A DNA stretch of 64,000 bases from RYN-230 sp963704995 (lineage in GTDB: Bacteria; Actinomycetota; Actinomycetes; Streptosporangiales; Streptosporangiaceae): contig CAVPIM010000009.1 of NCBI GenBank assembly GCA_963704995.1, positions 1,488,001 through 1,552,000 of the forward strand, written 5' to 3'. The translations under genes and the position numbers were made by a program. Shown in pieces: positions 33,776 to 40,866 of this stretch. The stretch's first letter is position 1, and every line of letters starts with the position of its first letter. The notes beneath the pieces are model-generated. The model was not told the DNA's origin and did no database searches. It saw only the letters and a list, made by a program, of their open reading frames with translations.

Positions 33776-33834
33776 CTCAGCACCGGGCAGATCAGCACCG
33801 GTCAGATCAGCACGGTCAGATCAGCACTGGTCAG
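33776..33834. repeat. four tandem 14-15-bp repeats spanning a gene end
   Basis: The copies are 33776-33790, 33791-33805, 33806-33819 and 33820-33834, of the form ATCAGCACCGGTCAG. The last copy contains the stop codon of the minus-strand MpaB-like gene (33833-33831). Copies differ by one or two bases, and one lacks a base. Confidence 0.7.
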
Positions 33835-34724
33835 CTGGGCACGGGCGGCGGGCTGATCGCCCACCGGATCCCGCGGATGACCGTGTGGCCGGCCGGGCGG
33901 ACCACAGCACGCTCGGTCAGTGGCAGATAGGGCAGGTACAGCGGGCGGCGCGCCCAGCCGGGGAGCAGCGAGGTAGCCGCGGCGGCGAGGACCCCGTACG
34001 GCGCCCGGGCGACCATCGGCAGCGGCGGGGTGAGCAGCAGGAAGCGGGCCGCCGCGCGGGCCTCGGCGGTGCCGCGCAGTTCCGCGCGGTACTGGCTGAT
34101 CCGGTCCGCGAGCTCGGCCTCGGTGCGGGGCGGGTCGGGCACCCCGAGCTCGACGGCGATCCGGGCCACGTCGGCGACATAACCGTCGCGCCCGGCCTGA
34201 TCCAGGGGCTCGGCTCCGAACCGGGTGTGCGCGCGCAGGAAGCTGTCTGCCTCGGCGATGTGAACCCAGGTCAGCAGGTGCGGGTCCGACGCCGCGTAGG
34301 GCCGGCCGTCCGGGGCGGTCCCGGTGACCCGGCGGTGGATGGCCCTGACCCGCGCGGTCGCCGCCTCCGCGTCGCTGGCCCGGCCGAACGTGGTGACGGC
34401 CAGGAAGTAGCTGGTCCGCTGCAGCCGTCCCCACGGGTCGCCCTTGTAGCCCGAATGAGCGTCCACGCCCGCCATGGCCAGCGGGTGCAGGGACTGGAGG
34501 AGCAGGGCCCGGATACCGCCCACGAACATAGACGAGTCTGCGTGGACTCGCCGGATGGGGCTGCCCTCGGCGAACCAGCGGTCGCCTTCGGCCAGGTGGA
34601 TGACCTGACGGTGGTTCGGCCCCTCGGGACCGGCGACCTTCTCGAAGATCGACGCGCCGATGCGGCGCCGGACGGAATCGGCCGCAGCCTGCACTCTGAT
34701 CTTCCCAGTAATCACCACGGGCAT
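33831..34724 (-). CDS. MpaB-type oxygenase family protein (DUF2236)
   Basis: The family motifs are RVHADSSMFVGGIRALLLQSLHPLAMAGVDAHSGYKGDPWGRLQRTSYF, VTTFGRASDAEAATARVRAIHRRV and PHLLTWVHIAEADSFLRAH. These provide the conserved His and Asp residues linked to haem or metal binding in the rubber-oxygenase/MpaB fold. ATG 34724 is preferred to 34751, as the family starts near there. At about 297 residues it is of normal length. The physiological substrate is not known. Confidence 0.83.
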   Translation of the reverse strand: MPVVITGKIRVQAAADSVRRRIGASIFEKVAGPEGPNHRQVIHLAEGDRWFAEGSPIRRVHADSSMFVGGIRALLLQSLHPLAMAGVDAHSGYKGDPWGRLQRTSYFLAVTTFGRASDAEAATARVRAIHRRVTGTAPDGRPYAASDPHLLTWVHIAEADSFLRAHTRFGAEPLDQAGRDGYVADVARIAVELGVPDPPRTEAELADRISQYRAELRGTAEARAAARFLLLTPPLPMVARAPYGVLAAAATSLLPGWARRPLYLPYLPLTERAVVRPAGHTVIRGIRWAISPPPVPS

Positions 34725-34796
34725 GCTCCCAGTATCACCACCGGGCCGCACTGGCCCCGCCGCGGCGGGGAGCGGCTTGTTTCTTTGTGATACGGG

Positions 34797-34822
34797 CTTT
34801 GCGAACCATTTCTTTGCGAACC
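34797..34822. repeat. direct repeat CTTTGCGAACC, two copies
   Basis: CTTTGCGAACC occurs at 34797-34807 and again at 34812-34822, a 15-bp period, in the divergent intergenic region between the MpaB-like gene and a small 92-residue gene. It could be a tandem activator or repressor site. Confidence 0.4.
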
Positions 34823-34915
34823 CTACGGCAAACGTGTTGTCATGTTAGTACAGAGCGTAACTGTCCGGAACCGGGGGCCGTCGGGATCGGATAAGCAGCC
34901 GGAAGGGGATCCGCC

Positions 34916-35194
34916 GTGCCTCGGCTCACCGCACGCGAAATCAGCCGCATCGAGACGACCTACACCAGCGACCTCGGCACGTTCGCCTGGTCCTGGGTCG
35001 TGCGCGCCGACGGGGAGGTCCAGTACCGGCTGAGCCATGTCAACGGCCGCCGGGAACGCAACCCCTGGCGCTCCATCTGCCGCTTAACCACGGTCGAACG
35101 CCGGGTCATCGACTCTGACCGGGCCCGCGCGACCGATTTGCTCATCCGCCTGGCGCGCGAGCGCGGGCACTTTCCGGTCGACAACCGCAGATAA
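34916..35194 (+). CDS. small conserved-looking protein, 92 residues, unknown function
   Basis: The product MPRLTAREISRIETTYTSDLGTFAWSWVVRADGEVQYRLSHVNGRRERNPW..ERRVIDSDRARATDLLIRLARERGHFPVDNRR is basic, with a beta-rich middle and a C-terminal helix. The GTG start at 34916 follows a purine-rich GGAAGGGG. I do not recognise a family. Codon bias supports a real gene. It precedes the long palindrome of the ABC operon. Confidence 0.55.
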   Translation: MPRLTAREISRIETTYTSDLGTFAWSWVVRADGEVQYRLSHVNGRRERNPWRSICRLTTVERRVIDSDRARATDLLIRLARERGHFPVDNRR

Positions 35195-35215
35195 CGAAGA
35201 TCCGCCGGCGCGAAA

Positions 35216-35271
35216 CCTGTTCTGAACGCTGTTTCATGAACTATGGTTCATGAAACAGCGTTCAGAACAGG
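35216..35271. promoter_or_regulatory. 56-bp perfect palindrome at the ABC/TetR operon promoter
   Basis: A 26-bp left arm (35216-35241) is mirrored exactly by the right arm (35246-35271), with only TATG between. Each arm contains two sub-palindromes, GTTCTGAAC (35219-35227) and TTCATGAA (35233-35240), repeated in mirror in the other arm. The right arm overlaps the first bases of the AGGAG ribosome binding site (35269-35273). It is probably a multi-site operator for the operon's TetR protein. As RNA it would be a 26-bp hairpin masking the ribosome binding site. Confidence 0.75.
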
Positions 35272-35283
35272 AGATGATGCCTG

Positions 35284-35979
35284 ATGACCGAGGTGACAGC
35301 CCGCGGGCTGACGAAAACCTTCGGGCGGGTGACCGCGGTACGGGACATGTCCTTCACCGCGGCGGCCGGGACCATCACCGGCTTTCTCGGGCCCAACGGG
35401 TCGGGCAAGACGACCACGCTGCGCATGATTCTCGGGCTGAACCGCCCGACCGAGGGCGAGGCGCTGATCGGCGGCGTACCCTACGGGCGGCTGGCCCATC
35501 CGCGCCGCCGGGTCGGGGCGCTGCTCGAGGCGACCGGCTTCCACCCGGGCCGCCGGGCGCGCGATCACCTGCGGGTCCTCGCCGCGGCGGAGCGGATCCC
35601 GGACCGCCGGGTTGACGAGGTCCTGGGCCAGGTGAACCTGGACGCAGCGGCGGGCCGCCGGGTCCGCGGGTTCTCCCTCGGCATGCGGCAGCGGCTCGGC
35701 ATCGCCGCGGCCCTGCTCGGCGACCCGGAGGTGCTTCTGTTCGACGAGCCGGCCAACGGCCTCGACCCGGCCGGCATCGCCTGGCTCCGCGGCCTGCTCC
35801 GCCAGCTCGCCGCCGAGGGACGCACCATCGTGCTGGCCAGCCACCTGCTGAGCGAGATCACCCAGACCGTCGACCACGTGCTCATCGTCAGCGCCGGGCA
35901 ACTGCGTTTCGCCGGGCCGCTCCGCGAGATCGGCGAGACGAACGAGGCCCTCGAATCCGCCTTCCTCAACCTCACCTAG
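35284..35979 (+). CDS. ABC transporter ATP-binding protein
   Basis: This exporter-type ATPase subunit has Walker A GPNGSGKTT (residues 36-44), the signature FSLGMRQRLGIA (131-135 core) and Walker B VLLFDEPANGLDP (Asp154, Glu155). The H-loop is in IVLASHLLSE. At 231 residues it lacks the long C-terminal tail of drug-resistance ATPases. ATG 35284 lies 10 nt after AGGAG. It is the first gene of a three-gene operon with a permease and a TetR regulator, behind a 56-bp palindrome. The exported compound is unknown, perhaps a drug or lipid. Confidence 0.9.
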   Translation: MTEVTARGLTKTFGRVTAVRDMSFTAAAGTITGFLGPNGSGKTTTLRMILGLNRPTEGEALIGGVPYGRLAHPRRRVGALLEATGFHPGRRARDHLRVLAAAERIPDRRVDEVLGQVNLDAAAGRRVRGFSLGMRQRLGIAAALLGDPEVLLFDEPANGLDPAGIAWLRGLLRQLAAEGRTIVLASHLLSEITQTVDHVLIVSAGQLRFAGPLREIGETNEALESAFLNLT

Positions 35980-35987
35980 GAGAACCA

Positions 35988-36728
35988 GTGCCGCGCGCCC
36001 TGACCACAGAATTCCGCAAGCTCGGTACCGTCCGCAGCCCGTGGCTGCTGCTCGCGCTGGGACCGCTGATCGTCGTGGCGGGGATCAGCGGCCTGGTCGC
36101 CTCGGGCGGCAACGTGCACGATCCGGCCGTGCAGAGCCGGGCCTTCTCCCACGTCGGGCTGGCCGCGATCTTCACCCTGGTGTTCGGCATCCTCGCCGTG
36201 GCCGGCGAGTACTCCCGCGGCACCATCACCGACACGTTCCTCAGCTTCCCGGGCCGCCGCAGCGTGATCGCGGCCAAGCTGGCGGCTTATGGCGCGGTCG
36301 GGGCGGCCGCCGGGCTGGTGTCCGCGGGCGTCGCACTGGCGGTCACCGCCGCCTGGTGGTCCGCCAAGGGCGGCACGCTCCACCTGTCAGCCGCGGGCAC
36401 CTGGCGCACTCTCGGCGGGGGCGTGGCCGCCAACGTGGCCTTCGCCGCGATCGGGGTCGGCGTCGGCGCCCTCATCCGCAACCTGGTGGCCGCCGTGGCC
36501 GCCGCCCTGGCCTGGATCGCCGTCGTGGAGGGGATCGCGGGCCAGCTGGCCGGGCCGGGAATGGCCCGCTGGCTGCCCTTCTCGGCGAGCGAGGCCCTGG
36601 ACCGGGCCAGCCTGACCTCGGCCAGCGGGCTGCTGCCGCAGTGGGGTGGCGGGCTGGTGCTGCTCGGCTACGCGGCAGCGTTCGCGGCCGCCGCGCTGGT
36701 CACTACACTCAGGCGCGATGTCACCTAG
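35988..36728 (+). CDS. ABC-2-type membrane permease
   Basis: Six hydrophobic segments are visible (SPWLLLALGPLIVVAGISGLV, LAAIFTLVFGILAVAGEYSRGT, LAAYGAVGAAAGLVSAGVALAV, VAANVAFAAIGVGVGALIRN, VAAVAAALAWIAVVEGIAG, GGGLVLLGYAAAFAAAALVT). The conserved cytoplasmic GEYSRGTITDTFLSFPGRRSVIAAKL is typical of ABC-2 permeases. The GTG start 8 bp after the ATPase gene follows AGGAGA. It would form the membrane half of the exporter. Its end overlaps the TetR start by 11 bp. Confidence 0.88.
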   Translation: MPRALTTEFRKLGTVRSPWLLLALGPLIVVAGISGLVASGGNVHDPAVQSRAFSHVGLAAIFTLVFGILAVAGEYSRGTITDTFLSFPGRRSVIAAKLAAYGAVGAAAGLVSAGVALAVTAAWWSAKGGTLHLSAAGTWRTLGGGVAANVAFAAIGVGVGALIRNLVAAVAAALAWIAVVEGIAGQLAGPGMARWLPFSASEALDRASLTSASGLLPQWGGGLVLLGYAAAFAAAALVTTLRRDVT

Positions 36729-37443
36729 GAAACCTGCCGTGCTCCGCGACCGCGACGGAGAGAACCTCCGCGAGCACCTGATCTCCACGGCCGCCCGGCT
36801 GATCGACGAGCGCGGCAGCGCCGGCCTGGCCGTGCGCGACATCGCCCGGGAAGCCCAGGTGTCTGACGGCGCGCTGTACAACTACTTCGAGGACAAGGAA
36901 GACCTGCTCGCCCAGGCCTTGCTGGCCCACGTCGCCCAGGTGATGAACGACGCGCCCCAGATGATCCCGGGGGCTGGCACCGCCACCGTCGCGGAGAACC
37001 TCACGCTGTTCATCGACCGGGGCATGGAGTCGCTCTACCGGGTGGTCCCCGCGTTCGCGGGGCTGATGTCCCAGCCCAACGTGCTGCGCCGTTTCCACGC
37101 GATGGTCGGCGGGGACCAGGCCTTCGCCTCGCCTGCCGGTGAGGCGGAGACGGCTGAGGCGCAGACGACTGAGGCGCAGAGCGGGGCACCCGAGCCCCGC
37201 AGCCTCCCGGAGATCCTGCTCCACTACCTGCGGGGCGAGCAGGGACTTGGCCGGATCGACCCGGACGCCGACCTCGACGCCGCCACCTCGCTCATCGTGG
37301 GCGCGATCCACGGCCAGGTGCTGCCCCGGGTCCTGTTCGCGCCGCCGGGCTCCCGGCCCGCCACCCCGCCCGGGCTGGCGGCGCAGCTGGCCACCACCGC
37401 CCTGCGCGGGCTGGCGCCCCGGGAGCAGCGCCGCCCTACCTGA
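36718..37443 (+). CDS. TetR-family regulator of the ABC exporter operon
   Basis: The N-terminal HTH is GENLREHLISTAARLIDERGSAGLAVRDIAREAQVSDGALYNYFEDKEDLLAQALLAH. ATG 36718 overlaps the permease stop, so translation is coupled; longer starts lie inside the permease frame. A Glu/Thr/Ala-rich insert (about residues 140-160) separates the two halves of the ligand domain. Its likely operator is the 56-bp palindrome 1.4 kb upstream at the head of the operon, giving autorepression. Its 3' end overlaps the convergent methyltransferase gene by 8 bp. Confidence 0.85.
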   Translation: MSPRKPAVLRDRDGENLREHLISTAARLIDERGSAGLAVRDIAREAQVSDGALYNYFEDKEDLLAQALLAHVAQVMNDAPQMIPGAGTATVAENLTLFIDRGMESLYRVVPAFAGLMSQPNVLRRFHAMVGGDQAFASPAGEAETAEAQTTEAQSGAPEPRSLPEILLHYLRGEQGLGRIDPDADLDAATSLIVGAIHGQVLPRVLFAPPGSRPATPPGLAAQLATTALRGLAPREQRRPT

Positions 37444-38239
37444 ACGCGACCGCCTTGAAGAACGTGTAGCAGAACGTCCCGTCCGGGCAGGCCGCCCGGC
37501 GCAGGTCGCCGATCCCGGCCGCCCACTGCGCCGCGTCCATCAGCCCCTGGCCCACCGCCTGCCCGCCGACGCCCTCGACCATGGCGGTGAACGTCTTGCG
37601 GGTGAAGCCCTCGGCCAGGGCGGGCCTGCTGGCGTCCACGTAGACCATCCGCGGTGACACCCCGACCTCGCGGCCGCCCGCCCGGACCAGCAGCGGGTAC
37701 AGCCGGCGGCCGATCAGCGCGTCCCCGCCGCCGTCGCGCTGCAGGTCGATCAGGCACTGGATGGCGCGGCGGGCTAGGTCGCTGTCGGGATGGAAGTAGG
37801 CCGAGCCGTGGTCACCCTCGATCACGGTGAGCGAGCCGCCGGGGCGCAGCACCCGCATCAGCCCGGCCAGGGCCGCGTCCGGGTCGCGCAGGTGCTCCAG
37901 CACGAAGCACACGAAGGCGTGGTCGAAACTGCCCGCCCGGTAGGGCAGCCGGTAGAGATCAGCCTGCTCGAAGGTCACGTTGGCGAAGCCCGCCGCCCGG
38001 GTCCGGTCCCGTGCCTGCGCCAGGGAGGCAGCCGAGATGTCGACCGAGGTGAACGAGGCCCCCGGGCTGCGGCCGGCCAGGATCACGGTCTGCGCGCCCA
38101 CCCCGCAGCCGGCTTCGAGCACCCGGCTGCCCGGCGGGTACCGGGTGTCGGCGTGCAGCAGCCCGGTCAGCGTGGTGGCCTGATCGTGCAGCCGGGTTTC
38201 CTCGCCGGCCGAGTACCCGTGAACGTAGCCGGTCCCCAT
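37436..38239 (-). CDS. class I SAM-dependent methyltransferase (UbiE/MenG-like fold)
   Basis: The motifs are SRVLEAGCGVGAQTVILAGRSPG (SAM binding), FTSVDISAASLAQARDR, FVCFVLEHLRDPDAALAGLMRVLRPGGSLTVIEGDHGSAY and a C-terminal GTFCYTFFKAVAFR. The N-terminal YVHGYSAGEETRLHDQATTL is shared by a known actinomycete and fungal group of unassigned methyltransferases. The substrate is unknown. The gene is convergent with the TetR gene and follows a terminator. Confidence 0.82.
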   Translation of the reverse strand: MGTGYVHGYSAGEETRLHDQATTLTGLLHADTRYPPGSRVLEAGCGVGAQTVILAGRSPGASFTSVDISAASLAQARDRTRAAGFANVTFEQADLYRLPYRAGSFDHAFVCFVLEHLRDPDAALAGLMRVLRPGGSLTVIEGDHGSAYFHPDSDLARRAIQCLIDLQRDGGGDALIGRRLYPLLVRAGGREVGVSPRMVYVDASRPALAEGFTRKTFTAMVEGVGGQAVGQGLMDAAQWAAGIGDLRRAACPDGTFCYTFFKAVAFR

Positions 38240-38270
38240 GGCGCCTCACCCCGGCGCCGATCTTATGCGT

Positions 38271-38315
38271 CCGGGCCCGGCGGGTTCCGGGTACGCCGGA
38301 ACCCGCCGGGCCCGG
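38271..38315 (-). terminator. 20-bp perfect GC-rich hairpin
   Basis: The left arm 38271-38290 pairs at all 20 positions with 38296-38315 around the loop GTACG. It lies just after the LysM gene (minus strand) and before the methyltransferase start, so it probably ends the LysM transcript. Confidence 0.8.
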
Positions 38316-38337
38316 TCAGGGGCCCGTGCGGTTAGCT

Positions 38338-39426
38338 TCAGATCCCGCAGGCTGCGGCGACGGCCTGCGCGGCCGCCTCGCGGTTGCCCACCGCGGGGAT
38401 GCCGGCCCGCTCGAAATCGGTCACGTAGATGGCCGCGGCGGCGGCCGGGGAGGACGCGGCGTTCAGCGCCGGGATGTACTGCGACCAGATCTGGTTGAAG
38501 GCCAGGATCGCCGCCAGCTGGGTCTGCAGGTCCGCCGCGGGGTTGCCGGTCACGTACCCGCCGGGCAGCGGCGTCCAGCCGATCAGCCCGCCGCCGCCGT
38601 CACCGGCCGACTCGGGGTTGCCGCCGGACTCCTGCCAGATGTTCCCGGCGATGCCGGCCGCCGCGTTCCCGCTGTACCCGTGAGAGGTCAGGAAGCCCAC
38701 GATCGCCGCGTAGTTGGCCGGGACCATCCCGCTCGCCGAGCCCGAGCACGACACGCCGCGGCCGGTGGACGCGCTGGTGTCCGACGCGCTGGTGCCGGAA
38801 CTGCGGCCCGGGGAACTGGCGCCCGGGGAGCTGGCCGCCGGGCTGGCCGGGGAACTGGCCGCTGGCGAGCTGGCCTGCGGCTGGCTGTCCGCCGTGCTGG
38901 CGGCCGCGATCTTGGCGTGCCGGCCCTGGTAGGTCCCGTTGCGGACCGAGGCGGGCGGGTCGGCGGGGGCGCGGAACACCTGCCCGGTGTAGATCAGGTT
39001 CGGGTCACTGATCTTGCCCTGGTTGATGTGGTAGAGCCACGGCCAGTCGCTGGCGTGGCCGTAGAACCGCTGCGCGATCCCGCTCAGCGTGTCCCCGGTA
39101 CGGACCGTGTAGGTCCGCGCCGCCCCGCGGCCGGGGTGCGTGGCCGCGTCCCTGTGGTCCCGGGAAATCAAGTGGTCCCGGGAAGTCAAGTGGGCCCGGG
39201 TGACCTGGTGCCCCTGGAAGGCCGGGGCGGCGGGGCCGCCCGCGGACGCGGGGGCCGCGGTGGAGGCGAACGCGGTCTGCGGGGCGGCCGCCAGCGCCCC
39301 CACCACCGCCACGGCCGGCGCGGCCTTGCCGGCCGCCTGGGCCACCTTCTGGGTCTGCGAGGGCGCGGTGTGCCGCCCGGTCCTGCGGAACTTCCTGCTC
39401 TTGCTGCGCGACTTTCCTGCTTTCAA
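38338..39426 (-). CDS. secreted LysM protein with phage-tail-lysozyme-like C-terminal domain
   Basis: A basic N-terminus and hydrophobic stretch (APAVAVVGALAAAPQTAFAS) form an export signal. A LysM domain (about residues 105-155, YTVRTGDTLSGIAQRFYGHASDWPWLYHINQGKISDPNLIYTGQVFR) binds peptidoglycan. A Ser/Ala/Pro-rich linker leads to a C-terminal domain (about 240-360: NYAAIVGFLTSHGYSGNAAAGIAGNIWQESGGNPES, GGGLIGWTPL) like phage tail lysozymes, with the Glu in WQESGG as the probable catalytic acid. It is probably a cell-wall hydrolase. The start appears to be TTG 39426 after GGCGGG, so the exact start is uncertain. Confidence 0.8.
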   Translation of the reverse strand: MKAGKSRSKSRKFRRTGRHTAPSQTQKVAQAAGKAAPAVAVVGALAAAPQTAFASTAAPASAGGPAAPAFQGHQVTRAHLTSRDHLISRDHRDAATHPGRGAARTYTVRTGDTLSGIAQRFYGHASDWPWLYHINQGKISDPNLIYTGQVFRAPADPPASVRNGTYQGRHAKIAAASTADSQPQASSPAASSPASPAASSPGASSPGRSSGTSASDTSASTGRGVSCSGSASGMVPANYAAIVGFLTSHGYSGNAAAGIAGNIWQESGGNPESAGDGGGGLIGWTPLPGGYVTGNPAADLQTQLAAILAFNQIWSQYIPALNAASSPAAAAAIYVTDFERAGIPAVGNREAAAQAVAAACGI

Positions 39427-39581
39427 GAACCCGCCTTACGCCGATCCCGCGCCCGGCTACGCGGCCACTCGCACGCCTCTCACCAGGCCTGACATTCGCT
39501 CATCGGGCAGCATGGCAGCACAAGAGTCTCATTGTGTATCAATCCGGACAAAAAGTAGATATGAGCTAGGACAGCGCCGTT

Positions 39582-40133
39582 TCAGGCACGATCGGGTAGC
39601 AATCGCTCAGCCCGGCTCAGCGTCTCCCGCAGGTTGGCCTCGGTGGTCAGGTCCAGGGCCGCGGGGAGGGTGAGCCAGCGCAGCGGCGCGTCCGGCTGTT
39701 CCGGCACGACCGCGTCCGGGGTCCGGGTGGCCAGGAAGAAGCGCACGTCGGCGTGCTCGTGCGCGGGATCAGCCTCGGACGCGGGCACGGAGACGATCGC
39801 TACGTGCCGCAGCCGGGGGTCCGGCCAGGGGACCAGATCGGCCAGGCCGGTCTCCTCGGCCGCCTCGCGCTCGGCGATGCCGAGCGGGTCGCTCTCGCCC
39901 GGGTCACCGTGCCCGCCGACCTGGAGCCAGGCCTGCTGGCGCGGGTGCCAGCGCAGCAGCACCCGGCCACTGTCCGGCGCGACGATCAGCGCGGACCCGG
40001 TGACGTGCATCGGCAGCGACCGCAGGTACGGGTCCGGCGTGCGTTCGGTGAGGGCCCGCACCCGCGCGACGTCCGCGGCCTCGGTCTCGCCCTCAGGCTG
40101 GTACTGGCGGAGCAGGTCCCGGATCGAAGTCAC
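39582..40133 (-). CDS. NUDIX hydrolase
   Basis: The NUDIX box is GGHGDPGESDPLGIAEREAAEETGLADL (about residues 75-100), with the metal-binding REAAEETG intact. The flanking VLLRWHPRQQAWLQVGGHG and DVRFFLATRTPDAVVPEQPDAPLRWLTL fit the (d)NTP or NDP-sugar type. At 183 residues it includes an N-terminal helix with ALTERTPDPYLRSLPMHVTGSAL. The substrate is unknown. It is separated from the AmiS-like gene by a strong terminator. Confidence 0.87.
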   Translation of the reverse strand: MTSIRDLLRQYQPEGETEAADVARVRALTERTPDPYLRSLPMHVTGSALIVAPDSGRVLLRWHPRQQAWLQVGGHGDPGESDPLGIAEREAAEETGLADLVPWPDPRLRHVAIVSVPASEADPAHEHADVRFFLATRTPDAVVPEQPDAPLRWLTLPAALDLTTEANLRETLSRAERLLPDRA

Positions 40134-40153
40134 CGGCGCAACCTACCCCAGGA

Positions 40154-40198
40154 CGGCCCGGCCTCACCCGGATGCCGCGTCCGGGTGAGGCCGGGCCG
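40154..40198 (-). terminator. 19-bp perfect hairpin ending the sulfur operon
   Basis: The arms 40154-40172 and 40180-40198 pair perfectly around the 7-nt loop TGCCGCG. The stem lies 3 nt beyond the stop of the AmiS-like gene. Confidence 0.8.
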
Positions 40199-40200
40199 GG

Positions 40201-40839
40201 TCAGGACACCGAGACCGGAACGGCGGCCTCGGCCTGCTCCGGCGCGGCCGGAGCCTCGCGCAGGCTCCGCACCGCGAGCGGCGTCACCACGGCCGCGGTC
40301 GCGGCGATGACGGCCAGCACGGCCCAGGTGGGCACGTGGCTCCACTCCCCGAGCAGCAGGAGGAAGCCGGGAATGGTGCAGGTGGTGAAGGACAGGATCA
40401 GCGTCAGCCAGCCGGCCGGCGCCGTGAGGCGGGTCACGCCCATCGCGAGCACCAGCCAGAACACGGCCCACAGCACCGACCACTGCAGCCACAGCAGGCC
40501 GATCGTCGGGTCGTGGAACTTGACGATGTTCGTGATGCCGAAGGCGGCGGCCATGATCGCCACCCACCCCGAGTACCAGCCGAGCCCGGTGAGCGGCTGG
40601 CCCGCCAGGTTGCTGATGCCCACGTACAGGTACGTGAACCCGAACAGGAAGATCCCGGCGTCGAGCAGGATGTCATCCGCCGTGGGGGCCGTCGCGATCA
40701 GGTAGAACGGGATCGCGACCTGCAGGGCGCCGACGAACAGGTTGAACGTGGCCGCGCCCTTGCCGTCTATCCGGCCCAGGAAGAGCAGGCCGTTGACGAA
40801 CAGCACCGCTCCCACGAACATCAGTCCCACATCGGACAT
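40201..40839 (-). CDS. AmiS/UreI-family membrane channel
   Basis: Six or seven membrane segments are visible, with the family pattern VGLMFVGAVLFVNGLLFLGRID near the N-terminus, FGFTYLYVGISNLAG, GLGWYSGWVAIMAAAFGITN and LLWLQWSVLWAVFWLVLAMG. Known relatives pass urea, short amides or formamide. AGGAG lies 6 nt before ATG 40839. It is the last gene of the organosulfur operon, 27 bp after an acyl-CoA-dehydrogenase-like gene. A channel for small neutral compounds such as dimethyl sulfone or a released amide would fit, but this is inference. Confidence 0.82.
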   Translation of the reverse strand: MSDVGLMFVGAVLFVNGLLFLGRIDGKGAATFNLFVGALQVAIPFYLIATAPTADDILLDAGIFLFGFTYLYVGISNLAGQPLTGLGWYSGWVAIMAAAFGITNIVKFHDPTIGLLWLQWSVLWAVFWLVLAMGVTRLTAPAGWLTLILSFTTCTIPGFLLLLGEWSHVPTWAVLAVIAATAAVVTPLAVRSLREAPAAPEQAEAAVPVSVS

Positions 40840-40866
40840 GATCGTCTCCTTAGTCGTGTGGAGCGG

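Noticed and set aside
39427..39581. c-di-AMP (ydaO) riboswitch upstream of the LysM cell-wall hydrolase gene
   Set aside because: Such riboswitches often precede actinomycete wall hydrolases, but the conserved ydaO core sequences could not be found here.
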